Positions 19,154 through 28,277 of a DNA stretch of 64,000 nucleotides are shown in pieces. Made by a program: the position numbers and the translations under genes. The stretch comes from Bradyrhizobium sp. 200 (lineage in GTDB: Bacteria; Pseudomonadota; Alphaproteobacteria; Rhizobiales; Xanthobacteraceae). The notes under the pieces were generated by a model. The model worked only from the letters and a program-made list of their open reading frames with translations, was not told where the DNA came from and did not search any database. The stretch covers positions 6,802,001 through 6,866,000 of the forward strand of contig NZ_CP064689.1 in the NCBI RefSeq assembly GCF_023100945.1, in the 5' to 3' direction. The stretch's first letter is position 1; every line of letters starts with the position of its first letter.

Positions 19154-20596
19154 CTAAAATGTGGCGATGATAACTGCAGCAATGATCGCTGCGATGGCGA
19201 TTGCGCTGATACGGTCCGTCAGTGCAAAGACAATAGGGTCGTCGTCCATTAGGCGTCGGTGCGCCATCATGAGCGCCCTGCCTATCCAACAGAGAAGAAT
19301 TGGACAGATGAGCCATAGTACCTTCGGATGTCGATAGGATATCTGCGCATCGGATGATGTAACATAGAATGCAAAGATCGTGACAGCGTTCAAGCCAGCC
19401 GCAGCAGCCAAAGCGGCAACGACATCGAGGTCGCCGATCCTGTAGTTGCGGTCTGAACGATCCGGAAGGCCGCGGTCGAGCCTCGTTGCCAGTTCAACGT
19501 AGCGCTTGATTAGCGCGAGCGATGTGAAAATGAACATAGAGAAGCTGAAAAGCCACTCCGAAACCTGAATTTGACTTGCCACGCCACCAGCAACAATGCG
19601 TGTCGTGTAGAGCATTGCCAGCACCACGACGTCCACAAGCATCTTGCGCTTGAAATAGACAGAATAGGCACTCGTTAGCACAAAATAGCCAACCAATACG
19701 CCGACAAACTCAGGTGAGATTGTAGTTGCCAGCATCAGAGAAAACACGACGAGCGCCGGAACCATAAGCAAGCCGGTCCGAAGTTGGACAAGGCCACTCG
19801 CGAAGGGTCGAGCATGCTTGCTGGGGTGCGCACGATCAGATTTAAGATCTAGTAGATCGTTGAGAATGTAAACGGCTGACGCGCAAGCGCAAAAAGCTAT
19901 AAAAGCGATCACATTTGTGATGAGGTCAGCCAACGTAAATTGATGCGCGGCTGCCAATGGCACAAAAATAAGAAGATTCTTCACATACTGGCGGACCCGA
20001 AGAGTCTTGAACCACGCTCGTCTGCCCTCATTCCCGTCTAATGCGACGTAGTTACTACCTTTGAGCGCGACGAGCTGACGCTCTAGCGAATTGGAAAGGC
20101 CGACGCCGTAGGCCTTATCGGCAATCTCCCAGACGGGAAAATCTGAGGAAGCGTTGCCGATGTAATCAAATCCGTTCTTACCGAGGACAGCTGTGAGTAC
20201 CTCGGCCTTCAAAGTTCCCGACAAGTTCGTTACTGCGTCAGAAGCAAACCAACCGTCGAAGACGCCCAAGTGATCGGCGATGGCCTTCGCGTGCTTCGCG
20301 TTGGCTGCGGTAGCGAGGTAAACTTTTCTGCCCTGCGCTTTGGCCACATGGATTAGATCCATAACGCCGGTGTTGTAAGGTAGGGTCGCATAATCCAGTT
20401 CGGACGTCTGGGCAAAATGATGCTTTACGGCCGCTTTGCTATTCGCCCGGAGCACTGTAGAAGTCCCGCGAAACCCAAAAGGCACGACATTCAAAAAAGA
20501 CTCATATAGCACGTCCGTAAGCAGCAAAGATCCGTCGAGATCTACTACCAACGGTTTATCGCGCGGAAACTCCGTATCGGCGGCTTTAGCTACCAT
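19154..20596 (-). CDS. UbiA-family prenyltransferase with N-terminal HAD domain
   Basis: About 480 residues. The N-terminal part (about 1-190) is a HAD-type hydrolase domain with the nucleophile motif VVDLDGSLLLTD near residue 19. The rest is a polytopic UbiA-type membrane domain (about eight or nine helices) with the magnesium-binding motif YILNDLLDLKSDRAHP and the second conserved block YSVYFKRKMLVDVVVL...R. This arrangement is typical of proteins related to decaprenyl-phosphate 5-phosphoribose synthase, which put phosphoribose on a polyprenyl phosphate; the HAD part could remove the 5-phosphate. The ATG at 20596 overlaps the end of the upstream TlpA-like gene by 11 bp, suggesting translational coupling. 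A second, truncated ubiA tail overlaps the DprE1-like gene near 32.9 kb, so this copy may serve that pathway. Confidence 0.88.
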   Translation of the reverse strand: MVAKAADTEFPRDKPLVVDLDGSLLLTDVLYESFLNVVPFGFRGTSTVLRANSKAAVKHHFAQTSELDYATLPYNTGVMDLIHVAKAQGRKVYLATAANAKHAKAIADHLGVFDGWFASDAVTNLSGTLKAEVLTAVLGKNGFDYIGNASSDFPVWEIADKAYGVGLSNSLERQLVALKGSNYVALDGNEGRRAWFKTLRVRQYVKNLLIFVPLAAAHQFTLADLITNVIAFIAFCACASAVYILNDLLDLKSDRAHPSKHARPFASGLVQLRTGLLMVPALVVFSLMLATTISPEFVGVLVGYFVLTSAYSVYFKRKMLVDVVVLAMLYTTRIVAGGVASQIQVSEWLFSFSMFIFTSLALIKRYVELATRLDRGLPDRSDRNYRIGDLDVVAALAAAAGLNAVTIFAFYVTSSDAQISYRHPKVLWLICPILLCWIGRALMMAHRRLMDDDPIVFALTDRISAIAIAAIIAAVIIATF

Positions 20597-21059
20597 CGCT
20601 GGCGCGCCAGATGCGGTCGAGAACTTTCGACAAAACGTCATCCAGTTGCATCGCATCATCCATAGAGGCGATGTAGCCGTCACGGTCGATTACGAGCGAG
20701 GTGGGACTCTCGCAAGAACAACTGCGGTCCAGCCGAAGTTTATTCATTTCGCCCGTGTAGTCGAACGCGATCCGATAGTTCAGATTAGGAAGATTCTTCG
20801 TCAACCACGCGGTCAACTTGGTTCTGGTATCGTCCGCCGTTCGAGCGCGTTCATGAGCTGCGACTCCGAGAACCTGAAGTCCGCCGTCTTTGTATTTCTC
20901 TTGCAGCTGTACCAAATGGAACATCGCCGCTATAAATGGCATGCACCAAGTTGCCCAAAATTCGACGACGTACACGCTACCGGGCTGGAAGCTCATGAGG
21001 GGCGGACCGCGGCTGTCCACGTTGATCGGAGGAGAAAGTGACTCCATACGCAGCACCAT
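20586..21059 (-). CDS. TlpA-like thioredoxin-fold protein lacking the resolving cysteine
   Basis: A 157-residue thioredoxin-fold protein. VYVVEFWATWC is the standard beta-strand and active-site entry of TlpA/ResA-type proteins, but the motif reads CMPF instead of CxxC, so the second active-site cysteine is lost. A later SPTSLVIDRDGYIA segment matches the conserved cis-proline region, and RSCSCES adds two unusual cysteines. No signal peptide is seen with the ATG at 21059 (ribosome-binding site GGAG 7 nt upstream; a TTG at 21083 is also in frame). The family normally reduces or isomerises disulfides; with one active cysteine it may act as a monothiol protein or be inactive. It overlaps the ubiA-type gene downstream. 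Confidence 0.82.
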   Translation of the reverse strand: MVLRMESLSPPINVDSRGPPLMSFQPGSVYVVEFWATWCMPFIAAMFHLVQLQEKYKDGGLQVLGVAAHERARTADDTRTKLTAWLTKNLPNLNYRIAFDYTGEMNKLRLDRSCSCESPTSLVIDRDGYIASMDDAMQLDDVLSKVLDRIWRASDGS

Positions 21060-21795
21060 GTTGCACTCCAAAGTTATTGCCAAACGCTGAACGCCTTCGT
21101 GCGCGAAATCGCCTCCCTCTCAAAAACGGGGCCGCTCTGTTTTTAAGCGAATGAGAGCATCACTCGTTTTTGCGCGTCTGTGTGCACTCACCCCTCACTC
21201 AGTGTTGCTTCATCTCATAGCAACGGCCATGCCAGCGTCGTTCGCGTGCGTTAAGCTTCTGATTCGCTTTGAAAGAGTTTGCACGCCGCAAACAGCGGTC
21301 CGTGTTTTTAACCGGACAGCCATTGTCCCGTTGTCAGAAACCGGACAAGGAGCAGCCGTGGTTGCGGCCATTTGCGTTGCCACTCTGTAAGAGATTGGCT
21401 ACGCGTCTGACAAGCGATAGGTCACTCACCAGTTTTTCGGCTTGCTATTTCTCCTCCTCGAGCTGCTTCAACCGCCGGATCTCGTCGACAGAAATCCATT
21501 GTAACTCGTCCTTCAGTTGAAATACGTCGCCTGACTGGTCCTGGCCTTGCAGATGTCAGCAACCGGACTCCGTCATTGGCTCTACTTCGAAATAGAGGCC
21601 CTTTGTGCGTCCGAGAACTTGAGATCTTAAAAGGTCTCCCGGTCCTCCCAGCCGAGAGAATCCTGCGGCGGAACTCTAGCCCAAAGTGGTAAGATGGCGG
21701 TCTCGATCACCGAGTGGTCTGCCTCCCATGAATTCTCGAATCGGTTTAGAGTTTTCCGTGTGATTTCCTAACTAGGAACGGGAGCGGAGCACGAT
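21060..21795. other. stretch without recognisable gene
   Basis: Short low-quality frames only. The region lies upstream of the TlpA-like gene, so it may hold that gene's promoter, but no clear element can be named. Confidence 0.35.
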
Positions 21796-22255
21796 GAGGG
21801 CATCGCGGTTTTCGGACGCGTAGAAGGCGTTCGTCCTCAAGCAGGGTGACGACGGCACGCCGGCGGCCAAGATTTGTCGCACGGCGGGCATCAGCCAAGC
21901 CGTATTTCAATTGGAGAAGAAATACGCCGGGCTGATGCCTTCGGAGATGAAGCGGCTGAAAACAGCTCAAGGAGGAGAACACGGCGCCTGAAGAAGATTG
22001 AGGCCGATCTGCCGCTGGACCGCGAGATGCTGCAGGACGTCATCAAGCGAAGCTTGAAGGCCTGCCCGGAAGCGGGAGCTGGTCGACGGGATCTGTCGCG
22101 ATTGGATGGTTTCGATCCGTCGCGCTTGTGGAGCGCTTAGGTTCGATCATTCCACCGACCACGACAAGTACCGTCGCCCTGAGCAGGCGGCATCGAGAAG
22201 CGGATCCGCGAGATCTGCGACACCCAGGTGAGCTACGGATACCAGAGTGATGGTT
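21796..22255 (+). pseudogene. IS3-family orfA/orfB remnant
   Basis: From the ATG at 21798 the frame gives MRASRFSD, then a stop, then AFVLKQGDDGTPAAKICRTA, GISQAVFQLEKKYAGLMPSE and MKRLK, the helix-turn-helix and linker of IS3-type OrfA. Shifted frames continue with LDREMLQDVIK and ARKRELVDG, the OrfA end and OrfB beginning, and IEKRIREICDTQVSYGYQ near 22235. Several frameshifts and a stop make it inactive. Confidence 0.75.
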
Positions 22256-22580
22256 TCCTGCACACGCCGATTAGGATCCTTCCCAAAGGCGATCGCCGAT
22301 CTTCACGAAGCCGACGTGCGCTGCGACGATGAGTTCGCCGGCGCTTGGCCTCGTCGTGGCGGGCCGAGAGCGAACGCTGGCGTAAAAGATCGAGCTCGCA
22401 ATCGTTGAGACTGCCCTTCAATCCCAGCAGCAATCGGTCATTGTCCTGTCGCGGTGCATAGACCGTCTCCTAGTCGATCTGCACGATATCGACGGCGCGG
22501 CGCATCTCAATGAGCTGCTGCCAGTCGCGGCTGTTCCGGCAAACTACGACACTTCCGGCGCCGCACCTGAATTCATCGGC
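22240..22580 (-). pseudogene. large serine recombinase fragment
   Basis: The minus strand encodes SVVVCRNSRDWQQLIEMRRA, a stop, then ETVYAPRQDNDRLLLGLKGS and ELDLLRQRSLSARHDEAKRR. The DRLLLGLKG...E..LLRQR pattern is the conserved helix E region of resolvase/invertase-type recombinases that carry the C-terminal recombinase domain. Only about 110 codons remain, with frame breaks and a stop. Confidence 0.72.
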
Positions 22581-22591
22581 GTCAAGCGTCA

Positions 22592-23040
22592 TCACATTGG
22601 CTTTGCGATTCTGCCCTTGTCTTTCCACGAAAAGCTCACCTTACCATCGGCTAGCGAGATCAGCCGGCTGTTGACGATGGCGATGCGATGCGTATAGCGG
22701 CCGAAATAAGCCAGCACCTGTTCGGGCCGCCGAATGGCGGCTTGGCGTAGAGGACCAAGTCGGTCTGTCGCAGTTGATCGAACCGATGGGTGAACGCGGC
22801 GGGATCGGCGAGATCGCCAAAAACGCCTAACTGGCCAGCCGCGAAGGCATCTTGGAGCTTTTGCAGAAACAGACGGCGGAACAGCCGAGAGAGGACGCGC
22901 ACCGGCAGGAAGAAGCCGGGCCGGCAAGCGACCCAGCGTGTGCCGTCGGGCGAAGGTCCACCACTAGGCACGACACAGTAGGCATGCGGATGATGTTGCA
23001 GGGTCGCGGAAAAACTGATTTTCGCCGCAAGCCGCAAAGC
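22592..23040 (-). pseudogene. IS91-family transposase fragment
   Basis: Two frames read HPHAYCVVPSGGPSPDGTRW, VACRPGFFLPVRVLSRLFRR, FGGPEQVLAYFGRYTHRIAI and NSRLISLADGKVSFSWKD. These are the hallmark HPH metal-binding motif and the GRYTHR catalytic region of IS91-type HUH (Y2) transposases that move by rolling-circle transposition. Both the zinc-binding N-terminus and the C-terminus are missing and the frame shifts at about 22880. It adjoins the truncated end of the membrane protein at 23041. Confidence 0.82.
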
Positions 23041-23979
23041 AGCAAAGGTTTCCAGAGGGCGAGCGTCCGGTCGCGAGCAGCCAGAGATAGACCGCGTAGA
23101 TGCGGCCGTAAGATATCACGAACACCACGCACTTGCCGCCGACGGCCAGCACCATGGCGAGCATCGGAACGGCAAACTCCCTGGGGATTTCCCGCCGCTC
23201 GCGCAACATGAAGCAGGCCCCAAGCAGAAGCAGCAGGCACACCGGCAGCCGGTTGTATTCGATCAGCGAGATGGCGAGACCGCGTGCGAATCCGATGAGA
23301 TATGCAAACACGCTGAAATCAGTCCCGAAGTTCGTGAGGTTGGGCACCATCTCGATGGTTGAGAACCAGAATGCGGCACCAGCCGATATACCCGGCAGCA
23401 TCGGCCAACGGCACGGAAAGTCCGGCCGCCAGCACGACGGCCGTCAGCGCGGCCAGCCAGCCCCATCTGAACAGCAGGCTCGCGAGCAGGAGCGCCAAGA
23501 AGATGATCGTGTCCAGCCGCGTCAGGAAAACAGCGATCAGCACCGGCAGGCTCGCCCAGACCCGCTGGCTGCGGAACAGCATGATTCCCGCCCCACCGTC
23601 AGCGCCGCGGCCAGCAAGTCCGGCGTGCCGAGCCGCGCGGTCATGACGAAGCCGCTGAGGGCCAGCAGAGGCATCAGTAAGAGCGCGCCTTGCAGGAAGC
23701 CGCGCCACATCCAGAGCACCAGACAACTGGCCAGTAGCAGCACGGAAACGGCGTTGACGGCCTGGATTGCCCGACCGGTCTGAGGACAGGGGCCATCGCC
23801 CTGAGCAAGGCGAGGTAGCCCGGTTTCATCCGGTACATCGGCAGCTGGGGCGAAATCCTCAGCATTCGCGAACTGTGCGGGCGATAGTCGCCCGCCGTCA
23901 AATAGGTGAATTCCTTGTCGGTCGTGTTTTGCCTGACGATTTCCAGGTCGCCGCATGTAAGGCCTCGGGCGTCTCAAAC
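23041..23979 (-). pseudogene. C-terminal part of a polytopic membrane protein split by IS630 and IS66
   Basis: Minus-strand frames join as one membrane protein: YLTAGDYRPHSSRMLRISPQ, AVNAVSVLLLASCLVLWMWR, LPLLALSGFVMTARLGTPDL, SLPVLIAVFLTRLDTIIFLA, and LPVCLLLLLGACFMLRERRE then FVISYGRIYAVYLW. At least six membrane segments are visible, in three frames. Its start is the fragment at 28317-28470, on the far side of IS630 and IS66: removing both elements and one copy of their target duplications restores a nearly continuous coding sequence. The far end is cut by the IS91 fragment. Overall it resembles a GT-C or ArnT-type glycosyltransferase-like membrane protein, but no catalytic motif is certain. 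It was probably the last gene of the DprE1/epimerase/aminotransferase operon. Confidence 0.75.
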
Positions 23980-23998
23980 TAGTGGCTCTGCACAGTGA

Positions 23999-25120
23999 TT
24001 ATGACTCTTTGGAAGTAGCGGGATAGGCGCGGCCCATTTTGGCGCGGGCCTTGTCTGTTGTGAACATCCATTTGATGCGGGAGCGGGCGGCATTTCTCCT
24101 CCGCTCCCAAGCGGCGATTTCGCGGCGCAGCCGCTTGGGATCGTCGATCCTGCGATCCAGGCACTGGCCGCGCAGGACGCCGATCTCGATCTCGACCATG
24201 TTGAGCCAGCTTGCGTGCTTGGGGGTGTAGTGGAACTCGAGCCGTCGCAAAATCCGCCTGGCTTCGGCGGGCGGGAACGCCTGGTACAGGGCGCCGGCAG
24301 AGTGGGTCGATAGGTTGTCCTGAACGACCCGAATGATCTCGGCATCGGGATAATGGATGTCGACGAGGTCGTGGATGCATCGGGCATAGTCTTCCGCCGC
24401 TCGCCGTTCGGTGACTTTGACCTTGCGCCAGGGACGATGCACGTCGAGAAGGACGAAGAGATTGACCGTACCATTGCGACGATACTCATAATCGTAACGT
24501 TCGAGCTGACCCGGCCTGGCCGGGATGGGCTGACGCGCCTCGCCGATGAGTTGCACCGGGCTTTCGTCGAAGCACACTACCGGCCGCTTGGGATCGGGCG
24601 CCTCGGCGTAGAGGTCGAGGACATCCTCCATGCGGGCGACGTATTCGCCGTCGACCTGCGGAATACACCACATGTCCTTGCGCCAGGGCTTGAGGCCATT
24701 TTCGGCCAAGCGCCGCCGAACGGTCTCGTGCGACAGGCTGTTGTGTTCGGTGAGCTTGACCATCGCACCTGCCAGCAGCTCGAGCGTCCAGCGGGCGCGG
24801 CCTTCCGGGGGACTGGCGCAGGCCGTCGCCACCAGCAGGGCTTCTTCCTTGACCGTGAGTTTGCGTTCCGCCCCAGGACGCGGCTCGTCGCTCAGCGCCC
24901 GTTCCAGATTGCCCTCCACGAAGCGGCGCTTGATCCGGTACACGGTCGAGCCGCCCACGCCGACGTTCCTTGCGATCTCCTCGTCGCCGGCACCGGCATC
25001 GGCGGCCAGCAATATCTGTGCTCGCTTGAGCTTGCGCGACGCATGCTTGCCGCTGCTGAGCAGCGCCCTGAGTTCCGTGCGCTCGATTTGGCCGAGGTCG
25101 ACCCGATAGCGTACATTCAT
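23999..25120 (-). CDS. IS630-family transposase
   Basis: 373 residues from the ATG at 25120 (the open frame extends to 25204 but MNVRYRVDLGQIERTEL is the natural start). An N-terminal helix-turn-helix pair (RAQILLAADAGAGDEEIARN and VGGSTVYRIKRRF) is followed by a Tc1/mariner-type DDE core: FDESPVQ (first Asp), VQDNLSTH (second Asp) and KHASWLNMVE (Glu). No frameshift is seen, so the enzyme may be active. It catalyses cut-and-paste transposition into TA. Confidence 0.94.
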   Translation of the reverse strand: MNVRYRVDLGQIERTELRALLSSGKHASRKLKRAQILLAADAGAGDEEIARNVGVGGSTVYRIKRRFVEGNLERALSDEPRPGAERKLTVKEEALLVATACASPPEGRARWTLELLAGAMVKLTEHNSLSHETVRRRLAENGLKPWRKDMWCIPQVDGEYVARMEDVLDLYAEAPDPKRPVVCFDESPVQLIGEARQPIPARPGQLERYDYEYRRNGTVNLFVLLDVHRPWRKVKVTERRAAEDYARCIHDLVDIHYPDAEIIRVVQDNLSTHSAGALYQAFPPAEARRILRRLEFHYTPKHASWLNMVEIEIGVLRGQCLDRRIDDPKRLRREIAAWERRRNAARSRIKWMFTTDKARAKMGRAYPATSKES

Positions 25121-25163
25121 AGCGTGCCTCCGTGTTCGGGGCACGCACAAACAACTGAATCGG

Positions 25164-25421
25164 ATGGCCGGCGTGAGTCCTTCGGCAAAACCCTTCACGC
25201 CCACGCAGGGGCAATACCTGGCCTTTATCCACCTCTACACGCGGCTCCACCGCAGACCCCCGGCCGAAACCGACATGCAGGAATATTTCCGCGTCAGCCC
25301 GCCTTCGGTTCACCAGATGGTGCTGACGCTGGAACGAGCCGGCCTCATCAGGAGGCAGCCAAGAACCCCGCGCAGCATCGAGGTCCTCGTTGATCCCAAA
25401 TACTTGCCGGAGCTAATCTGA
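25164..25421 (+). CDS. LexA-like winged-helix protein inside IS630
   Basis: An 85-residue protein consisting only of a LexA-type DNA-binding domain: TPTQGQYLAFIHLYTRLHRR, PPAETDMQEYFRVSPPSVHQ, MVLTLERAGLIRR, then RSIEVLVDP. The second and third helices and the wing match the N-terminal domain of LexA, but there is no cleavage or dimerisation domain. It lies within the IS630 ends and is transcribed away from the transposase from the shared 43-bp gap, an arrangement that would suit a repressor of transposition. That role is inference. The ATG at 25164 gives a complete domain. Confidence 0.85.
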   Translation: MAGVSPSAKPFTPTQGQYLAFIHLYTRLHRRPPAETDMQEYFRVSPPSVHQMVLTLERAGLIRRQPRTPRSIEVLVDPKYLPELI

Positions 25422-25516
25422 TCGCCGAACGCAACCCGTCATAATCACTGTGAAGAGCCACTAGTCCTTAATCGTGAGCGCAATATAGGCCGTATCGCTC
25501 CGGCGGAGGCCGCCTT

Positions 25517-25969
25517 GTGCGGTTTGGCGGTTCGTCTGAGGATTTGACCCTAAGTCTAGCCTTAAGGTCATGTGGAATGCAGGTGAAGGTCTTGGGCGCT
25601 GAACGTCGGCGCCGATGGAGTTACGACGAGAAGGTTCGTCTGATTGAAGAGACGTTGCGGGCTGGCGAGACGGTGTGCGGCGTCGCGCGCCGACATGGAA
25701 TGGCGCAGAGCCTGCTGTTCACCTGGCGTCGGCAAGCGCGCCAGGGCCGCCTAGGCGGCGAGGCCGTGCCGGCTCTTGTTCCTGTCGAGATCGCTTCCAC
25801 GCCGGCTCCGGCACCCGCGTTCGGGCCGCAGCCGTCTTCGCCTCCTGCGCAGCGTCCAAGGGCGGGAATGATCGAGATCGAGCTTGGCGGCGGCTGTCGC
25901 GTGCGAGTTGACCGGGAGGTTGACGCCGAAGCGCTGCAGCGGGTGCTTGAGCTTCTGAGGCGGCGATGA
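25517..25969 (+). CDS. tnpA: IS66 accessory protein TnpA
   Basis: 150 residues. The N-terminal helix-turn-helix (RRRWSYDEKVRLIEETLRAG, VCGVARRHGMAQSLLFTWRR) resembles the IS3-type OrfA domain and probably binds the element ends. A proline/alanine-rich linker follows and the C-terminus is MIEIELGGGCRVRVDREVDA. Its stop overlaps the tnpB start by 4 bp, so the genes are translationally coupled. TnpA is one of the two auxiliary proteins IS66 needs beside TnpC. Confidence 0.92.
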   Translation: MRFGGSSEDLTLSLALRSCGMQVKVLGAERRRRWSYDEKVRLIEETLRAGETVCGVARRHGMAQSLLFTWRRQARQGRLGGEAVPALVPVEIASTPAPAPAFGPQPSSPPAQRPRAGMIEIELGGGCRVRVDREVDAEALQRVLELLRRR

Positions 25970-26313
25970 TTCCGATCCCGAGCGGCGTCAGGGTCTGGAT
26001 CGCCACCGGTCACACGGACATGCGCCGCGGCATGCAGAGCCTGGCTCTTACGGTTCAGGAGAGCTTGAAGCGCGATCCTCATGCCGGTGATCTTTATATC
26101 TTCCGGGGCCGGCGCGGCGATCTGGTCAAGATTCTTTGGCATGATGGGTTGGGCATGTCGCTCTACGCCAAACGCCTGGACCGTGGAAAGTTCATCTGGC
26201 CCTCGGCGGTGGCCGGCGCGGTGTCGATCTCAGCGGCACAGATGGCTTATATGCTCGAAGGCATTGACTGGAGGAATCCTCAACAGAGCTGGCGGCCTGC
26301 GAGCGCGGGCTGA
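25966..26313 (+). CDS. tnpB: IS66 accessory protein TnpB
   Basis: 115 residues of the IS66 Orf2/TnpB family, recognised by IPSGVRVWIATGHTDMRRGM, GDLYIFRGRRGDLVKILWHD and GLGMSLYAKRLDRGKFIWP. It has no known catalytic activity but is needed for IS66 transposition. It overlaps tnpA (ATGA) and is followed by tnpC. Confidence 0.95.
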   Translation: MIPIPSGVRVWIATGHTDMRRGMQSLALTVQESLKRDPHAGDLYIFRGRRGDLVKILWHDGLGMSLYAKRLDRGKFIWPSAVAGAVSISAAQMAYMLEGIDWRNPQQSWRPASAG

Positions 26314-26382
26314 ACGAAGAAGTTGCGGCTGTTGGCATTTTGGGGAGTCACAACGCATCCAATCTGTGATTCACTGCTTCGC

Positions 26383-28035
26383 ATGGATGCTGATGGCGGA
26401 GCGATTCCGGATGACATTGCTGCCTTGAAAGAGGCGCTGGCGATCGAGCGCGCGAAGGCGTTAGAGGTTGCAGCGGAGCTCGCGGTCGCCCGCGCGAAAG
26501 CCTCGGAAGACAGCGCGCTGATCGCCCAGCAGAAGCTACGGATCGCCAAGCTCGAGCGGCGGATCTACGGACAGCGGTCGGAGCGATCATCGCGGCTGAT
26601 CGACCAGTTGGCGCTGACGTTCGAAGAGCTGGAAGCCGACGCCACGGAAGACGAACTGGCGGCCGAACGGGCTGCGGCCAGGACGACGACTGTGCGCGGA
26701 TTTACGCGCAAACGCGCCGAGCGCCAGACATTCCCCGAGCATCTTCCACGCGAGCGGGTGGTGATTGATCCGCCGACGGCTTGCGCGTGCTGCGGTAGCA
26801 ATCGCCTGCGCAAACTCGGTGAAGACGTGACCCGGACGCTGGAATCGGTGCCGCGTCAGTGGAAAGTAATCGAGACGGTGCGGGAGAAGTTCAGCTGCCG
26901 CGACTGCGAGAAGATTAGCCAGGCGCCAGCGCCGTTCCATGCCGTCGCAAGAGGATGGGCCGGCCCAAGCCTGCTGGCGATGATCATGTTCGAGAAGTTC
27001 GGTCAGCATCAGCCCCTGAACCGCCAGGCCGAGCGCTACGCTCTCGAAGGTGTGCCGATCGCGTTGTCGACCATGGCCGACGCCGTGGGATCGGTCTGTA
27101 CGTCGCTTGATCCTCTGCTTCGCTTGGTCGAAGCGCATGTCATGGCGGCCGAGCGTCTTCATGCCGATGATACGACCGTGCCGGTGCTGGCCAAGGGGAA
27201 GACCGACACGGGACGGTGTTGGATCTACGTCCGGGACGACCGGCCATTTGGTGGTGCCGGACCGCCAGCGGCGATGTTCTACTACTCACGCGACCGCAAG
27301 GGCGAGCATCCCCAGGCGCATCTGGCCCGCTATGCCGGCATCCTCCAGGCCGACGCCTATGACGGGTATAATCAGCTCTATCTGGCTGGGCGCAATCCTG
27401 GACTGATCCGGGAAGCGGCGTGTTGGTCGCATGCGCGGCGCCCGTTCTTTGCCATGGCCGATATTGAAGAGAATGCGCGGCGCAAGGCCGCCGGCAAAAA
27501 GGAAATTGCGCTCTCTCCGATCGCGATCGAGGTGGTGCGTCGGATCGATGCGCTGTTTGAGATCGAGCGGTCCATCAACGGCAAGAGTGCCGAGGGGCGC
27601 CTGGAGGTTCGGCAGGCTCTGAGCCGCCCCCTGGCGGAGGATCTTCAGGTCTATATGCGAGAGCAACTCGCCAAGCTCTCCCGTGGGCACGACCTGGCCA
27701 AGGCGTTCAACTACATCCTGAAGCGATGGGCGGCCTTTACGCTGTTCCTGGAGGATGGGCGCGTGTGCCTCTCCAACAACGCCGCCGAACGGGGGCTGAG
27801 AGGCATCGCTCTTGGGCGAAAGTCCTGGCTCTTCTGCGGATCCGATCGCGGCGGACGACGCGCCGCGGCCATGTACAGCCTGATCGTCACGGCCAAGATG
27901 AACAGTGTCGATCCCCAGGCCTGGTTGGCTGATGTCCTCGCCCGTATCGCCGCCCATCCGGCTCATCGGCTGGACGAACTGCTGCCCTGGAATTGGACCC
28001 CGTCAACGTCAGCAATCTCAGCCCGAGCGGCATGA
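26383..28035 (+). CDS. tnpC: IS66 transposase TnpC
   Basis: 550 residues from the ATG at 26383; the open frame also allows a TTG start at 26323. The order of domains is usual: N-terminal leucine-rich coiled coil (about 10-60), a zinc-binding segment with CACCGSN and CRDCEK, then the DDE core with [20 protein letters not shown] and the C-terminal [20 protein letters not shown] block. No break is seen. The stop overlaps the start of the following small gene by 4 bp. Confidence 0.94.
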   Translation: MDADGGAIPDDIAALKEALAIERAKALEVAAELAVARAKASEDSALIAQQKLRIAKLERRIYGQRSERSSRLIDQLALTFEELEADATEDELAAERAAARTTTVRGFTRKRAERQTFPEHLPRERVVIDPPTACACCGSNRLRKLGEDVTRTLESVPRQWKVIETVREKFSCRDCEKISQAPAPFHAVARGWAGPSLLAMIMFEKFGQHQPLNRQAERYALEGVPIALSTMADAVGSVCTSLDPLLRLVEAHVMAAERLHADDTTVPVLAKGKTDTGRCWIYVRDDRPFGGAGPPAAMFYYSRDRKGEHPQAHLARYAGILQADAYDGYNQLYLAGRNPGLIREAACWSHARRPFFAMADIEENARRKAAGKKEIALSPIAIEVVRRIDALFEIERSINGKSAEGRLEVRQALSRPLAEDLQVYMREQLAKLSRGHDLAKAFNYILKRWAAFTLFLEDGRVCLSNNAAERGLRGIALGRKSWLFCGSDRGGRRAAAMYSLIVTAKMNSVDPQAWLADVLARIAAHPAHRLDELLPWNWTPSTSAISARAA

Positions 28036-28277
28036 CCATGCACGTCAACAAGGTCTATCGCGTCACCACGATCAATCGCGTCGCTCAGGACCTCGGCGAG
28101 GACGAGGACTGGCTGTCGGACGTCGTCAGCGAAATGGACGCCGAGGATGGCCGCCTCTGGGTCTACGGTGTCGGAGAAGACGGCGTCATGGCGTTCACCG
28201 ACTTTGGGATCGAGACCTTGATGGAGCTCATCAGGATCCACAAAGAGAACCCTCATCTGCTCGGACGCCAGGATTAG
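28032..28277 (+). CDS. small protein coupled to IS66 tnpC
   Basis: 81 residues, of unknown function, starting at the ATG that overlaps the tnpC stop (ATGA). It opens [20 protein letters not shown], is acidic in the middle ([23 protein letters not shown]) and ends [20 protein letters not shown]. It lies inside the IS66 ends and so moves with the element. Decayed relatives persist at 14490-14745 and 18829-19095 next to IS66 tails, which indicates it is a regular part of this IS66 group. A role in target choice or regulation is only a guess. Confidence 0.78.
   Translation: MTMHVNKVYRVTTINRVAQDLGEDEDWLSDVVSEMDAEDGRLWVYGVGEDGVMAFTDFGIETLMELIRIHKENPHLLGRQD

Larger units (their letters stand above)
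23982..25461 (-). mobile_element. IS630-family element with TA target duplication and a passenger regulator
   Basis: 24-bp inverted repeats, GTGGCTCTGCACAGTGATTA (then TGAC) at 23982-24005 and its near-perfect complement at 25438-25461, differ at one position. The dinucleotide TA lies immediately outside both ends (23980-23981 and 25462-25463), as expected for the Tc1/mariner-like IS630 family. The element holds a transposase and a divergent winged-helix gene between the repeats and appears intact. Confidence 0.93.

Noticed and set aside
24353..25393. 346-codon plus-strand open frame
   Set aside because: Lies entirely antisense to the intact IS630 transposase and has no family motif; it is a shadow of GC-rich coding DNA.
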